From: Nonomuraea sp. NBC_00507
Lineage (GTDB): Bacteria > Actinomycetota > Actinomycetes > Streptosporangiales > Streptosporangiaceae
Length of the DNA: 64,000 bases
Reading direction: 5' to 3'
NCBI RefSeq assembly: GCF_036013525.1
Contig: NZ_CP107853.1
Span: forward strand, 11,594,001-11,658,000
Under the pieces are notes generated by a model. It made no database searches, was not told the origin of the DNA, and saw nothing but the letters and a program-made list of their open reading frames with translations. This document shows, one piece after another, positions 37,430 through 46,479 of this stretch (its first letter is position 1; each line of letters begins with the position of its first letter). The position numbers and the translations under genes are program-made.

Positions 37430-38356
37430 ATGCGTCTCCGCCTGGCCGTCGCCGCCATGCTCCCCCTGCTCGCCCTCGCCGCGTGCGGAACCTCCATCTC
37501 CTCCCAGGAGACGGGCCCCACCAGGACCGTCAAGCACGCCATGGGCGAGACGAAGGTGCCGATGACCCCGCAGCGGGTCGTGGTCCTCGACACGGACAAG
37601 CTCGACACCATGGTCACGCTCGGCCTGGCGCCCGTGGGCGCGGCGCAGGCCCAGGAGAACCAGAAGTGGCCTGCCTACCTGGGCTCGGCCCTGTCCGCCA
37701 CCAAGGCGGTGGGCACTCTCCAGGCCCCGAACATCGAGGCCATCATCGCGCTCAAGCCGGACCTCATCCTCGGCTCCAAGTTCCGGCAGGCCGCCTTCTA
37801 CGACAAGCTCAGCAAGATCGCGCCCACCGTGTTCACCGAGAAGGTCGGCGTCACCTGGAAGGAGAACTTCCTGCTCGACGCCGAGGCGCTGGGCAAGAAG
37901 GACCAGGCCACGCAGTCGCTGTCCGCCTATGAGACGCGGGCCAAGGAGGTCGGCGCGAAGTTCTCGAAGCTGGAGGTCGGCATCGTGCGGTTCATGCCGA
38001 CCGAAATCCGGGTCTACGGCCCCGAGTCGTTCAGCGGCATCGTCGTGGGTGACGCCGGGATCCCCAGGCCCGCGGCGCAGCAGCTCGCCGACCAGCAGGA
38101 CAAGCGTTTCGGCAAGCTGAGCCAGGAGAACATCGCCAAGGCCGAAGCCGACGCGATCTTCTACAGCGCGTACGGCGAGGCCGCCGCCAAGTCGCAGGCC
38201 ACGGTGACCGGCGGGCCGCTGTGGAAGAACCTGGAGGCGGTCAAGTCGGGCAACGCCCACAACGTGGACGACGAGATCTGGATGCTCGGCATCGGCGTCA
38301 CGGCCGCCGGCAAGATCCTCGACGACCTGGACAAGTACCTCGCGCCCCTGGCCTGA
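37430..38356 (+). CDS. iron-siderophore-binding lipoprotein (FecB/FhuD-like)
   Basis: 308 residues from ATG 37430 (AAGGA 6 bases upstream). Signal peptide with lipobox LAAC. The periplasmic-binding type III fold is evident from PQRVVVLDTDKLDTMVTLGLAPVG and the helical backbone segment. It delivers ferric siderophore to an ABC importer, but no permease or ATPase gene is next to it, so it must use a transporter encoded elsewhere. Preceded by an iron box. Confidence 0.9.
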   Translation: MRLRLAVAAMLPLLALAACGTSISSQETGPTRTVKHAMGETKVPMTPQRVVVLDTDKLDTMVTLGLAPVGAAQAQENQKWPAYLGSALSATKAVGTLQAPNIEAIIALKPDLILGSKFRQAAFYDKLSKIAPTVFTEKVGVTWKENFLLDAEALGKKDQATQSLSAYETRAKEVGAKFSKLEVGIVRFMPTEIRVYGPESFSGIVVGDAGIPRPAAQQLADQQDKRFGKLSQENIAKAEADAIFYSAYGEAAAKSQATVTGGPLWKNLEAVKSGNAHNVDDEIWMLGIGVTAAGKILDDLDKYLAPLA

Positions 38357-38363
38357 GCCAGAC

Positions 38364-38401
38364 GAGCCTGGGCCGGGCGCGACGCACCGCCGGCCCGGCT
38401 C
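38364..38401. terminator. bidirectional hairpin between convergent genes
   Basis: GAGCCTGGGCCGG / CCGGCCCGGCTC, a 12-bp stem with one bulged base and a 13-base loop, filling the 43-base gap between the siderophore-binding lipoprotein and the MOSC gene and touching the latter's stop codon. Confidence 0.55.
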
Positions 38402-39161
38402 AGCCGAGACGCACCGGATCGCCCTTCCTGATCCGGCCGGGCCGCAGCACGCGCGCGTAGACCCCCGCGCACGGCTGCGGTCCCATATCGAACACCGGCA
38501 CCCTGTTGTGCCTGGCCACCGTCCGCAGTGCCTCGACATCCCGCCCCAGCGCCCCGTGCGCCAGCGTCGGCACGGCACAACGCGGGCTGGCCACGATGAC
38601 CTCCAGCACCACGTCGCCACCGACGTGCAGCTCCCGGCCCACCCAGTCGTTCTCGGGGAAGCCCGCCGAGCCTGTCGCGATGATCAGGTTGGGGCGGTAG
38701 CGGAGGGCCTCGACGTGCCCGCGCGGACTGAGCGCGCCGATCCGCTCCACGGACGAGGTCGAGATCAGGTGCACCGGCGCGAAGTCGAAGAACGTGCCGC
38801 CGGGCGAGGCGGCCCCGAGCGTGCCGACGGTGTGCGGCACCTCCGCCTCAATGCCCTCGGCCAGCACCCGTTCGGGAACGGAGCGCTCGAACTCGGCACC
38901 CTCCGGCGGCACGTCGATCAGCCGCACCGCGCGCCCCAGCAGCCGGGACAACTCCGCGTCGTCGGGGACGCGTGCCCCTTCGATGGTCAGCAGATCCCGC
39001 CAGAGCCGCGGGTTCTTCGCACTGGCGATCTTCCCGGTGGCGACATCGAGCACCGCCCGCGCGCGATCACCGGCCAGCCCGCGCTCGGTCACCTCACTCT
39101 CCGCGATCTCCTCACCCAGCATCGATTTGACGGGATAACGACGCAGCGTCTCTACATGCAC
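38400..39161 (-). CDS. MOSC-domain protein
   Basis: 253 residues from GTG 39161, where the family start pattern V-x-x-L-R-R-Y-P-V-K-S-M begins; a longer frame runs into the upstream gene. N-terminal beta-barrel MOSC_N region, then MOSC domain with RYRPNLIIATG, FPENDW and the conserved cysteine in VASPRCAVPT. Such proteins handle molybdenum-cofactor-bound or sulfur-transfer chemistry (mARC/YcbX group). No ferredoxin domain follows. Adjacent to the hydrolase gene on the same strand. Confidence 0.85.
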   Translation of the reverse strand: MHVETLRRYPVKSMLGEEIAESEVTERGLAGDRARAVLDVATGKIASAKNPRLWRDLLTIEGARVPDDAELSRLLGRAVRLIDVPPEGAEFERSVPERVLAEGIEAEVPHTVGTLGAASPGGTFFDFAPVHLISTSSVERIGALSPRGHVEALRYRPNLIIATGSAGFPENDWVGRELHVGGDVVLEVIVASPRCAVPTLAHGALGRDVEALRTVARHNRVPVFDMGPQPCAGVYARVLRPGRIRKGDPVRLG

Positions 39162-39171
39162 GCAAGGCAGC

Positions 39172-39981
39172 CTATGACTCCTGAGCCGCCCAGAAGCGCC
39201 GCACATGCGGCACCAGCTCGGCGGCCCGCTCGTCGGGGAAGAACAACCGGCCGCCTTCGATCTCGACGATCTCTCTGACGCCGGGGATCGTGTCGCGCAA
39301 CCAGCGGGCCCAGCTCACGTCGAAGAAGACGTCGCCCGTGCCCCACACCACGAGCGTCGGCACGGTCAGCACGGTGAGCTGCGGTTCGATGGCGATCATG
39401 TCCTTGGCGTCGAGGGAGGCCAGCATGCGCTCGAAGGCCCGGCCGCCGTCCGCCTTGGCGAAGATCGGCCGGAGATACGCCTCCACCAGCGCGGCGGGGT
39501 CGTCGATCCGCTCGTAACCTTCGCCGAAGGCGGTCTGGGCCACCAGCTCCGGCTGGTCGAGCACGGCGGCGGTGAGCTCGGCCAACTCGCCCCTTCGCGC
39601 CAGCTCGACGGTGGGTTCGAACGCCTTCGGCGGGGTGTTGGTGTGCACGTCGCAGTTGGTGAGGGTGAGCGTGCGGAGTCGCTCGCGGTGCCGTACCGCG
39701 AAGATCTGGGCGACGGCGCCGCCGGTGTCGTTGGCGACGAGATCCACGTTGGTGAGGCCGAGCTCTTCGCACAGCTCTTCCACCGCCTCGGCGAGCGCGG
39801 GGATCGACAGGTCCTCGCGCGGAGCGCTGCCACCGTGCAGCGGCAGGTCGATGGCGACGCAGCGGCGCTCGTCGCGGAGCTCGGCGATCATGTTGCGCCA
39901 CAGGTACGAGCTGGTCCCGACGCCGTGCACGAACAGCGCCACGGGTCCCTGCCCGACGTCCACGTAGTTGATGCCGTCCAC
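39172..39981 (-). CDS. alpha/beta hydrolase, NDTGG subgroup
   Basis: 269 residues, GTG start. Oxyanion HGVG at 19-22. The nucleophile elbow is ANDTGGA with Asp85 in the nucleophile position, as in haloalkane dehalogenases, instead of G-x-S-x-G. The C-terminal position that should carry the catalytic histidine reads EGGRLFFPDER. The charge-relay histidine is therefore not visible, and the reaction cannot be assigned. Divergent from a TetR gene with twin operators, which likely controls it. Confidence 0.8.
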   Translation of the reverse strand: MDGINYVDVGQGPVALFVHGVGTSSYLWRNMIAELRDERRCVAIDLPLHGGSAPREDLSIPALAEAVEELCEELGLTNVDLVANDTGGAVAQIFAVRHRERLRTLTLTNCDVHTNTPPKAFEPTVELARRGELAELTAAVLDQPELVAQTAFGEGYERIDDPAALVEAYLRPIFAKADGGRAFERMLASLDAKDMIAIEPQLTVLTVPTLVVWGTGDVFFDVSWARWLRDTIPGVREIVEIEGGRLFFPDERAAELVPHVRRFWAAQES

Positions 39982-40006
39982 AGCTGACCTCCAGATCAGA
40001 TTACAA

Positions 40007-40019
40007 ACCGACTGTCGGT
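40007..40019. promoter_or_regulatory. TetR operator 1
   Basis: ACCGAC-T-GTCGGT, perfect 6-base arms, in the divergent promoter between the hydrolase and tetR. Shares its half-site with operator 2. Confidence 0.7.
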
Positions 40020-40029
40020 CTATGAAATT

Positions 40030-40046
40030 ACCGACTGACAGTCGGT
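40030..40046. promoter_or_regulatory. TetR operator 2
   Basis: ACCGACTG-A-CAGTCGGT, perfect 8-base arms, 17 bases before the tetR start. Together with operator 1 this gives two sites about 25 bases apart centre to centre, typical of autoregulated TetR pairs. Confidence 0.8.
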
Positions 40047-40063
40047 TTGTCTACAGTGAGTCC

Positions 40064-40639
40064 ATGAACCTCAAGGCGGAGCGCGGCGCGGCAACCCGCG
40101 ACAAGGTCCTGGCCATCGCCACGCGGCTGTTCGCCAAGCGGGGCTACGACGACACCTCGATCGAGACAGTCCTGCAGGAGACGGGACTGAGCAGAGGGGC
40201 GCTCTACCACCACTACGCGGGCAAGGACGTCTTGTTCGAGGCGGTGCTCGAGGCCACGGAGTCGGCCGTGCAGGTAAAGATCATGGAGGCGGTGAACGGC
40301 ATCACCGACCCTGCCGCCGCACTGAGGGCCGGGGTCCTGGCCTGGATCAGGCTCGCCGGGGACCCGGTCATCAAGCAGATCGTCCTCATCGACGCGCCTG
40401 CGGTGCTGGGGTGGGAGCGGTGGCGGGCCATGGAGGAGCGCTACTCGTTCGGCATGCTGAAAGCGGCATTGAAGGGCACGAAGGCGGTGCCGGCGGAGTT
40501 TCTGGACCTGCACGCGCACATGCTGCTGGCCGCCATCAACGAGAGCGTCCTGCTGGTGGCGCGGGGCGGCGACCACGCGGCCGCCGAGGCGGCCGTCGAA
40601 GAATTCCTCCGCCGGCTCCTCCACCCCACCGGCGGCTGA
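40064..40639 (+). CDS. TetR-family regulator
   Basis: 191 residues from ATG 40064 (starts MNLKAERGAATRDKVLAIA); earlier in-frame starts would run through the operators. Helix-turn-helix LFAKRGYDDTSIETVLQETG / RGALYHHYAGKD. Likely represses itself and the divergent alpha/beta hydrolase gene. Confidence 0.9.
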   Translation: MNLKAERGAATRDKVLAIATRLFAKRGYDDTSIETVLQETGLSRGALYHHYAGKDVLFEAVLEATESAVQVKIMEAVNGITDPAAALRAGVLAWIRLAGDPVIKQIVLIDAPAVLGWERWRAMEERYSFGMLKAALKGTKAVPAEFLDLHAHMLLAAINESVLLVARGGDHAAAEAAVEEFLRRLLHPTGG

Positions 40640-40758
40640 GCACGGCGACAGGCGCCGGTCCCCACCGCGCTACGCCCCGCCGGCGCGGCGCACACCAGCC
40701 TCCGCCGTCGCATGCGGTGGCAGCACATGATGCGGCCACTCCGAAGCGCGGGTGTGTA

Positions 40759-40800
40759 GGCCCCAGCCGGCGGGCAGCAGGCCCCAGCTGGCGGGCAGCC
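40759..40800. repeat. two 21-bp tandem units
   Basis: GGCCCCAGCCGGCGGGCAGC repeated with one internal change, immediately adjacent copies. Confidence 0.75.
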
Positions 40801-40821
40801 GAGCCCGTGAGCAACCGACCC

Positions 40822-40869
40822 CATGGGCGGCCGAGCGCATGGGCGGCCGAGCGCATGGGCGGCCGAGCC
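40822..40869. repeat. three 16-bp tandem units
   Basis: CATGGGCGGCCGAGCG three times head to tail, the last with a final C. Confidence 0.8.
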
Positions 40870-40961
40870 GGTCGGCGGGCGGGGCCGTGGGCGGGCCGGA
40901 GGCGTCAGGCACGGAGCGGCGTCGGGTATCGGGGCGCAGGGCCCGGTGCCGGAAAATACGC

Positions 40962-40993
40962 AGCCGCCGGTCCCGGGAGCGGAGCCGGCGGCT
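40962..40993 (-). terminator. terminator of the sigma factor gene
   Basis: Perfect 9-bp stem AGCCGCCGG / CCGGCGGCT with a 14-base loop. On the minus strand it follows the sigma factor stop by 18 bases and is itself followed by GCGTATTTTCC, a short T-run. Confidence 0.65.
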
Positions 40994-41011
40994 TTGGGAA
41001 GGATGGGTGGG

Positions 41012-41953
41012 TCAGGCGGCGGCCGTGGCCATCTTGCGGAGGCGGGCCAAGGCGTCGCGTTCGATGCGCCGGGCCCGGTCGCGACCGATGCCGTAGCGCT
41101 CCCCGACCTCGGTCAAGGTGTGCTCACGCCCGTCCACCAGCCCATAGCGCCACCGCAACATCTCGCTGGTCGGCCCCTCGAGCCCGGTCAGCCACAGCTC
41201 CAGCCGCTCCCGCTCCAGGATGTCGATCGCCTGCTGCTCGGGATCGGCCCACGTGTCGTCCGCGATCATGTCGCCGAGTTCGGTCTCGTCCTCGTCGCCC
41301 ACCCCCAGCTGGAGTGAGACGGGATCGGAGGCCCAGCGCCGCAGCTCACGCACCCGTTCGATGGGCAGCTCGAGGATCTCGGCAAGATCGTCATCGGTCG
41401 GCTCGGCGTCGAACTCGGCCAGCATGTCCCTGCGTACGCGCATCAGCCGGGTCATCTGCTCCCCGGCGTGCGTCGGCAGCCGCACAGGCCGCGCCTGCTC
41501 GTGGATGGCCCGCCCCACCGACTGCCTGATCCACCACGTCGCGTAGGTGGAGAACTTGTATCCGCGCTGGTAGTCGAACTTCTCCACCGCCCGCACCAGG
41601 CCAAGGTTCCCCTCCTGGACGAGGTCGATGAGCGGCATCCCCCGGCCCGAGTATTTCCTGGCCACCGCCACCACCAGCCGGAGGTTGGCCTGGATGAACT
41701 CGTCCTTCGCCCGCTGACCCGAGATGGCCAGGCGCTCCAGCTCCTCGTCGGCCGCATCCCCGATGCGCGGCTCCGAGCCCCCGCTGTCGAGCAACTGCTC
41801 GGCGAAGAGTCCCGCTTCGATCCGCTTGGCGAGCTCCACCTCTTCCTCCGCTGTAAGCAACGGGACCCGGCCGATCTCCGCCAGGTATGTCCCCAGCAGA
41901 TCTCGATCCGCGACGTGCTGCTCCTGCGTGCGACTCCCCGTAGGCCTTGCCAT
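41012..41953 (-). CDS. sigma-70 family RNA polymerase sigma factor (group 2, Hrd-like)
   Basis: 313 residues from ATG 41953 (GAGG 9 bases upstream). Region 1.2 DLLGTYLAEIGRVPLL, region 2 with ANLRLVVAVARKYSGRGMPL and STYATWWIRQSVGRAI (-10 recognition), region 3 RLPTHAGEQMTRL, region 4 YGLVDGREHTLTEVGERYGI (-35 recognition). No long acidic region 1.1, so a non-essential HrdA/C/D- or SigB-of-mycobacteria-type factor rather than HrdB. No anti-sigma gene is adjacent. Confidence 0.9.
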   Translation of the reverse strand: MARPTGSRTQEQHVADRDLLGTYLAEIGRVPLLTAEEEVELAKRIEAGLFAEQLLDSGGSEPRIGDAADEELERLAISGQRAKDEFIQANLRLVVAVARKYSGRGMPLIDLVQEGNLGLVRAVEKFDYQRGYKFSTYATWWIRQSVGRAIHEQARPVRLPTHAGEQMTRLMRVRRDMLAEFDAEPTDDDLAEILELPIERVRELRRWASDPVSLQLGVGDEDETELGDMIADDTWADPEQQAIDILERERLELWLTGLEGPTSEMLRWRYGLVDGREHTLTEVGERYGIGRDRARRIERDALARLRKMATAAA

Positions 41954-42020
41954 CCCCAGGCACCTCGTTCCGCAGCTGCGTTCTATATCCGGCCAACGTC
42001 CGGCCAGATGCAAAGATTCC

Positions 42021-43205
42021 CTAAAGCACTACGTCCGAGGGAGGGTTCTGGATGTCCTCCTCAAGGAGGAGACCGCCCTGAAGCACCTGGTGAACGAGGG
42101 GAACGCCGGGCCGATAGGCCAGATGCACGTATGAGGGGGCGTCGAGCACGACCAGGTCCGCGCGGGCTCCGGGCCGCAGCCACCCTACGTCCGTGCGCCG
42201 CAACGCGCGCGCCCCGCCGTACGTGGCCGCCCTGATCGCCTCCAGCGGCGTCATGCGCATCTCGCGCACGGCCAGCGCCACGCAGAACGCCATCGACGAG
42301 GTGTAGGAGGACCCCGGATTGCAGTCGGTGGCCAGCGCCACGGTGACCCCGGCGTCGATCAGCCGTCTGGCGTCCGGATACGGCGACCTGGTCGAGAACT
42401 CGGCCCCCGGCAACAACGTCGCCACCGTCTCCGAGGACGCCAGCGCGTCCACGTCCGCGGGCGTCAGGTGCGTGCAGTGGTCGGCCGAGGCGGCCCCCAG
42501 CTCGCAGGCGATCCGCACACCCGGCCCTTCGCCGAGCTGGTTGGCGTGCACCCGCACCCCGAGCCCCGCCTTCATCCCGGCGCTGAGGATCTCCCGCGTC
42601 TGGTCGCCGTCGAACGCCCCGCGCTCGCAGAACACGTCCACCCACTTGGCGTACGGCGCGCACGCCTCCAGCATCTCCCCGGCCACGAGCCGCACGTAGG
42701 AGTCGGCGTCCATGTCCGCGGGCACCACGTGCGCCCCCAGGAAAGTGGTCTCGCCGGTCAGGCCGGTGGCGATCTCCAGGGAGCGCCGCTCGTCCTCGAC
42801 GGTCAGCCCGTAACCGCTCTTGATCTCCACGGTGGTGGTGCCCTGGGCGCGCATCTCGGTCACGAGGGCACGGGCGCGGGCGGCCAGTTCGGCGTCGCCG
42901 GCCTGCCGGGTGGCGGCGACCGTGGTCCTGATGCCGCCCCCGGTGTAGGGCTCGCCGGACATCCGGGCCCGGAACTCCGCCGTGCGGTCGCCGGCGAAGA
43001 TCAGGTGAGCGTGGCTGTCGACGAAGCCGGGGATGACGGCGCGCCCTCGCACGTCCAGTCGCTTGTCGGCGTCGGGGGCCCGCGCGGCGGGACCCACCCA
43101 GGTCACCAGGCCGTCGGCCAAGACCAGCGCCGCGTCGGGGATCTCCTCCCGCTCCGGGTCTCCGGTGTACAACAGCCCGATGCCGTCGATGAGGGTCGTG
43201 GTCAT
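42021..43205 (-). CDS. hutI: imidazolonepropionase HutI
   Basis: 394 residues, ATG overlapping the hutF stop (ATGA). Amidohydrolase barrel with metal motif DSHAHL near residue 68, the later histidines in HANQLGEG and SADHCTHL, and the metal Asp in ATDCNPGSS. Hydrolyses imidazolone-5-propionate to N-formimino-L-glutamate, third step of histidine breakdown. Last gene of the allC-like/hutF/hutI operon. Confidence 0.93.
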   Translation of the reverse strand: MTTTLIDGIGLLYTGDPEREEIPDAALVLADGLVTWVGPAARAPDADKRLDVRGRAVIPGFVDSHAHLIFAGDRTAEFRARMSGEPYTGGGIRTTVAATRQAGDAELAARARALVTEMRAQGTTTVEIKSGYGLTVEDERRSLEIATGLTGETTFLGAHVVPADMDADSYVRLVAGEMLEACAPYAKWVDVFCERGAFDGDQTREILSAGMKAGLGVRVHANQLGEGPGVRIACELGAASADHCTHLTPADVDALASSETVATLLPGAEFSTRSPYPDARRLIDAGVTVALATDCNPGSSYTSSMAFCVALAVREMRMTPLEAIRAATYGGARALRRTDVGWLRPGARADLVVLDAPSYVHLAYRPGVPLVHQVLQGGLLLEEDIQNPPSDVVL

Positions 43206-44527
43206 CGCAGCGCTCCGATCGCCTCGGCCAGCAGGGATCCGACGTCGCCCAGCACGTGCCTGCCGTCCTCGACGACGCGCCGCCCGCCGGACACCACCGA
43301 GTGCACGTCGGCCGCCGTGGCCGCGAACACCACGGCCTCCGCTCCTCTCGCGCCCGCCGTGCGCACGGAGTCGAGGCGCACCGACACCAGGTCGGCCCGG
43401 GCGCCGGGCACGAGCATGCCCGCGTCGGGGAAGCCGAGCGAGGTGTGGCCGGCGGTCGTGGCCGCGGCGAGCAGGTCGGCGGCGGACCAGTGGCCGCGTT
43501 TCCCGCTGGCCAGCCGCTCGTCCAGCTCGACCGCCCTGGCCTCTTCGAACAGGTCGATCACGGCATGGCTGTCGGAGCCGAGCGTGATCGGCGCGCCCCG
43601 GTCGGCGAGGGTCCTGGCGGGGCCGATGCCGTCGGCGAGGTCGCGTTCGGTGGTGGGACACATGCAGACGTGCGTGCCCGAGTGGGCGAGCAGCTCGACG
43701 TCCACGTCGGTCAGATGGGTGGCGTGCACGGCGGTCGAGCGCGGTCCCAGCGCCTCGTGCTCGTGCAGGAGCTGGACGGGTGTGGCGGCGTACATCTCGA
43801 CGCAGGCCGCGTTCTCCGCGCGCTGCTCGGAGACGTGCACGTGCAGGGGCGCCGCGTACCGGTGGGAGAACTCGGCGACGACCGGCATCTGCTCGGGCCG
43901 CACCGCCCGCACCGAGTGGATGGCCGCGCCGATCTCCACGTCACCCTGGCCTTCGTAGGAGGCGGCCAGGTCATCGGCCCTGACGGCCCAGCGCTCGGCG
44001 TCACCGTCGCCGAAGCGGACCTGCGCGCCGACCAGCGGCGCGCCCATGCCGCCGGACAGGTAGCAGGTGTCGAGCAGCGTGATGCGCAGCCCGGCGTCGC
44101 GAGCGGCCTGGACGAGCACGTGGCCCATGGCGTTGGGGTCGTCGTACGGCTTGCCGCCCGGCGCGTGGTGCAGGTAGTGGAACTCGCCCACACAGGTCAC
44201 CCCGGCCAGCGCCATCTCGGCGTACACGGCCGTGGCCAGGCGCAGGTAGCTGTCGGGGTCGAGCCGGGCGGCCACCTCGTACATCCGATCGCGCCAGGTC
44301 CAGAAGTCGCCCTTGCCCTCCTGCGCGGCGCCTCTGAGCGCGCGGTGGAACGCGTGCGAGTGGGCGTTGGCCAGGCCCGGAATGGTGATCCCGGCCAGCC
44401 GTTCGGCGTCGGCGGGCGGCGGGCCCTGGCCGATCCGCGCGATCCTGTCCCCCTCGACCACCACGATCACGTCGTCCCCGACGCCGTCGGGCAGCCAGGC
44501 CTGCTCGCACCAGTAGGTCAGCGACAC
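43202..44527 (-). CDS. hutF: formimidoylglutamate deiminase HutF
   Basis: 441 residues. Amidohydrolase-superfamily motifs [12 protein letters not shown] (about 54-65), HVHVSEQ, ATHLTD and [10 protein letters not shown]. Converts N-formimino-glutamate to N-formyl-glutamate and ammonia, the branch of histidine breakdown that requires a deformylase afterwards. Overlaps the upstream amidohydrolase gene by 10 bases and hutI by 4. Confidence 0.9.
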   Translation of the reverse strand: MSLTYWCEQAWLPDGVGDDVIVVVEGDRIARIGQGPPPADAERLAGITIPGLANAHSHAFHRALRGAAQEGKGDFWTWRDRMYEVAARLDPDSYLRLATAVYAEMALAGVTCVGEFHYLHHAPGGKPYDDPNAMGHVLVQAARDAGLRITLLDTCYLSGGMGAPLVGAQVRFGDGDAERWAVRADDLAASYEGQGDVEIGAAIHSVRAVRPEQMPVVAEFSHRYAAPLHVHVSEQRAENAACVEMYAATPVQLLHEHEALGPRSTAVHATHLTDVDVELLAHSGTHVCMCPTTERDLADGIGPARTLADRGAPITLGSDSHAVIDLFEEARAVELDERLASGKRGHWSAADLLAAATTAGHTSLGFPDAGMLVPGARADLVSVRLDSVRTAGARGAEAVVFAATAADVHSVVSGGRRVVEDGRHVLGDVGSLLAEAIGALR

Positions 44528-45681
44528 AGATCCTCCAGCACGTCCGCCAGTGCCACGACTCCCGCCTCGCAGTCTGCCTGCTCGGCGTGCTCATCGGGGG
44601 AATGGGACACGCCGGTGGGGTTTCTGACGAACAACATCCCGGCCGGCACGCCCGCCGCGGCCATGATCCCGGCGTCGTGCCCGGCGCCGGTCGGCAGGAT
44701 CGGCGCGGGCGCGTCGCCGCCCGCCAGCCGGGCCAGCCGGTCCCTGAGCTCCGCGTCGAAGCCGGCCACCGGCGTCCATGATTCTTCCCGCACATCCAGC
44801 CCTTCCGCCAGCTCGGCCACCAGCTCACGCACGTCCCGTTCGTCCGCCCCGCGGGCGTCCAGCCAGGCGGAGACCAGGCCGGGGACGGCGTTGGCGTTGC
44901 CGGGCGAGACGCGCACCTTGCCGACCGTGGCCACCACGCCGTGCCGCTCGGCGCCCGCGCGGGCGGCCAGCACCATGCGGGCGAACGGCAGCATCGGGTC
45001 GTCGCGGTCGGCCAGCCTGGTGGTGCCCGCGTGGTCGGCCCGGCCGTGGAAGTCGAACCGCCAGCGCCCGTGCGGCCAGATCGCGCTCGCCACGCCCACC
45101 GGCCGTCCCTGGTCGACGAGCCCGCGGCCCTGCTCGACGTGGAGCTCCACGAACGTGCCGACGGTGGCCAGCGTCTCGTCGTCCCGCCCGATCCCGTGCG
45201 GCTTCCGCCCGGCTCTGGCCATGACGTCGGCCAGGGTGTCGCCGTCGTCGTCGGTCAGCGCGAGCGCCCTGTCCGGCTGGATCGCGCCCGTCAGCAGCCG
45301 CGACCCCATGCACGGCACGCCGAATCTGGCGCCTTCCTCGTCGGTGAAGCAGACCACGCCCACGGGCCGCCCCGGAGTCACACCGCGGCTCTTCAGCAGG
45401 TCGAGGGCGGCGAAGGCGGAGACGAGGCCGAGTGGACCGTCGTACGCGCCGCCCTGCCGCACGGAGTCGAGGTGGCTGCCGGTCACCACGCCGGGCCGGC
45501 CGGCCGGGTCGCCCCACCAGGCCCATAGGTTGCCGTTGCGGTCCTCACGCAGGTCGAGGCCCCGTCGCGCGGCCTCCCCCGCGAACCACTCCCGTAGCTC
45601 CATGTCAGCCTCCGACCAGGCGTCCCTGACGTAGCCGCCGGTCGCCGGGTCCCGTCCTATACGCGCGAGTGGTTCAAGCAT
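44518..45681 (-). CDS. M20-family amidohydrolase (AllC/N-carbamoyl amino acid hydrolase-like) in the hut operon
   Basis: 387 residues. Dinuclear-metal motifs GSHLDSVRQGGAYDG, FTDEEGARFG and ELHVEQG are those of allantoate amidohydrolase/N-carbamoyl-L-amino acid hydrolases. It is the first gene of an operon with hutF and hutI, with overlapping coding ends, and no hutG is seen. Hydrolysis of N-formylglutamate is therefore a plausible role; allantoate is the alternative. A hut-type palindrome lies 14 bases upstream of its start. Confidence 0.85.
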   Translation of the reverse strand: MLEPLARIGRDPATGGYVRDAWSEADMELREWFAGEAARRGLDLREDRNGNLWAWWGDPAGRPGVVTGSHLDSVRQGGAYDGPLGLVSAFAALDLLKSRGVTPGRPVGVVCFTDEEGARFGVPCMGSRLLTGAIQPDRALALTDDDGDTLADVMARAGRKPHGIGRDDETLATVGTFVELHVEQGRGLVDQGRPVGVASAIWPHGRWRFDFHGRADHAGTTRLADRDDPMLPFARMVLAARAGAERHGVVATVGKVRVSPGNANAVPGLVSAWLDARGADERDVRELVAELAEGLDVREESWTPVAGFDAELRDRLARLAGGDAPAPILPTGAGHDAGIMAAAGVPAGMLFVRNPTGVSHSPDEHAEQADCEAGVVALADVLEDLCR

Positions 45682-45694
45682 GGACCCACTGTAG

Positions 45695-45710
45695 TGAATG
45701 GATCCATTCA
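45695..45710. promoter_or_regulatory. hut operator upstream of the allC-like/hutF/hutI operon
   Basis: TGAATGGATCCATTCA, a perfect 16-bp palindrome. The same TGAATG-N4-CATTCA occurs in front of hutU (51389-51404). Likely site of the RpiR-family regulator encoded at 48738. Confidence 0.75.
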
Positions 45711-45740
45711 GCGTTCTCGTGCCGAGCCGATGGCTCGGAG

Positions 45741-45771
45741 AGCTGAATGGATGTCCCCACTTCGTTCAGCT
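45741..45771. promoter_or_regulatory. second inverted repeat with a hut half-site
   Basis: AGCTGAA (45741-45747) and TTCAGCT (45765-45771) face each other over 17 bases. The left arm continues as TGAATGGATG, repeating half of the adjacent palindrome. It lies at the end of the SDR gene; may be an auxiliary operator or the terminator between the convergent-facing units. Confidence 0.4.
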
Positions 45772-46452
45772 GACCGGCCCCGCCGCCGGTCGCAGGGTCA
45801 GCTCGGTGAGGTGGGCGTCGGGGCCGGCCGTGACGGCGGCCAGCACGGCCCGCGCCACGCTCTCCGCCCGCAGGTATTTGCCGGGCTCGAACGGGCCGCC
45901 CTCGTATCTGCGCACCTCGTGCTGCATGTCGGTGGCGACCCGGCCCGGGTAGACGGTGGTCACCCTGAGGTCGGCCTCCTCCAGCCGCAGCGCGTCGGCG
46001 AAGGCCTTCAGGGCGAACTTGCTGGCCGCGTAGGCGGCCCAGTTGGGGTTCGCCCGCTGGCCGGAGCCCGAGTTGACGCACACGACGTGGCCGCGGGCCG
46101 CGCCGAGCGCGGGCAGCAGCAGCCTGGTGAGCTCGGCCACCGCGACGACGTTCACCTCCATGGTGCGGCGCCAGACCTCGGCGGGCAGGTCCGCGATCCT
46201 GCCGAGCTCGGCGATGCCCGCGGAGTGCACCAGCACGTCGAGCCGCTCGATGCCCGCGACGTCCGCCTGCGTGATCTCGGTCAGCTCCACCGGCCATGGC
46301 CGCGCGTCGGGCAGCTCCGCCGCCACCTCGGCGAGCGCGCTCTCGTCCCGCCCGCCCAGAATGACGTGATGCGTGGGCCCCAGCGCCCTCGCGACGGCCG
46401 CGCCGATGCCCCGGGAAGCGCCGGTGACCAGCGCCGTAGGTCGTTCAGTCAT
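45766..46452 (-). CDS. short-chain dehydrogenase/reductase
   Basis: 228 residues from ATG 46452. Rossmann motif TGASRGIG (about 9-16), NAG-equivalent HSAG, catalytic Ser in CVNSGSGQ and YAASK with the Tyr-Lys pair. Classical SDR of 230-250 residues; substrate unknown. Divergent from a padR-drrAB operon with a 16-bp palindrome between them, so the PadR protein may control both. ATG 46464 is an alternative start. Confidence 0.88.
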   Translation of the reverse strand: MTERPTALVTGASRGIGAAVARALGPTHHVILGGRDESALAEVAAELPDARPWPVELTEITQADVAGIERLDVLVHSAGIAELGRIADLPAEVWRRTMEVNVVAVAELTRLLLPALGAARGHVVCVNSGSGQRANPNWAAYAASKFALKAFADALRLEEADLRVTTVYPGRVATDMQHEVRRYEGGPFEPGKYLRAESVARAVLAAVTAGPDAHLTELTLRPAAGPVS

Positions 46453-46479
46453 GAGAGTCAGCATATTGATGTTGACGGT

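Larger units (their letters stand above)
40640..41011. other. 372-base non-coding region with tandem repeats
   Basis: No credible gene: open frames here are repeats of Gly/Arg/Ala/Pro codons in several phases. It holds two short tandem repeat arrays (40759-40800 and 40822-40869) and the terminator of the sigma factor gene (40962-40993). Confidence 0.6.

Noticed and set aside
42468..45634. Two long plus-strand frames (496 and 792 codons) opposite the hut operon
   Set aside because: They overlap each other and oppose hutI, hutF and the amidohydrolase, all of which have full family motifs.
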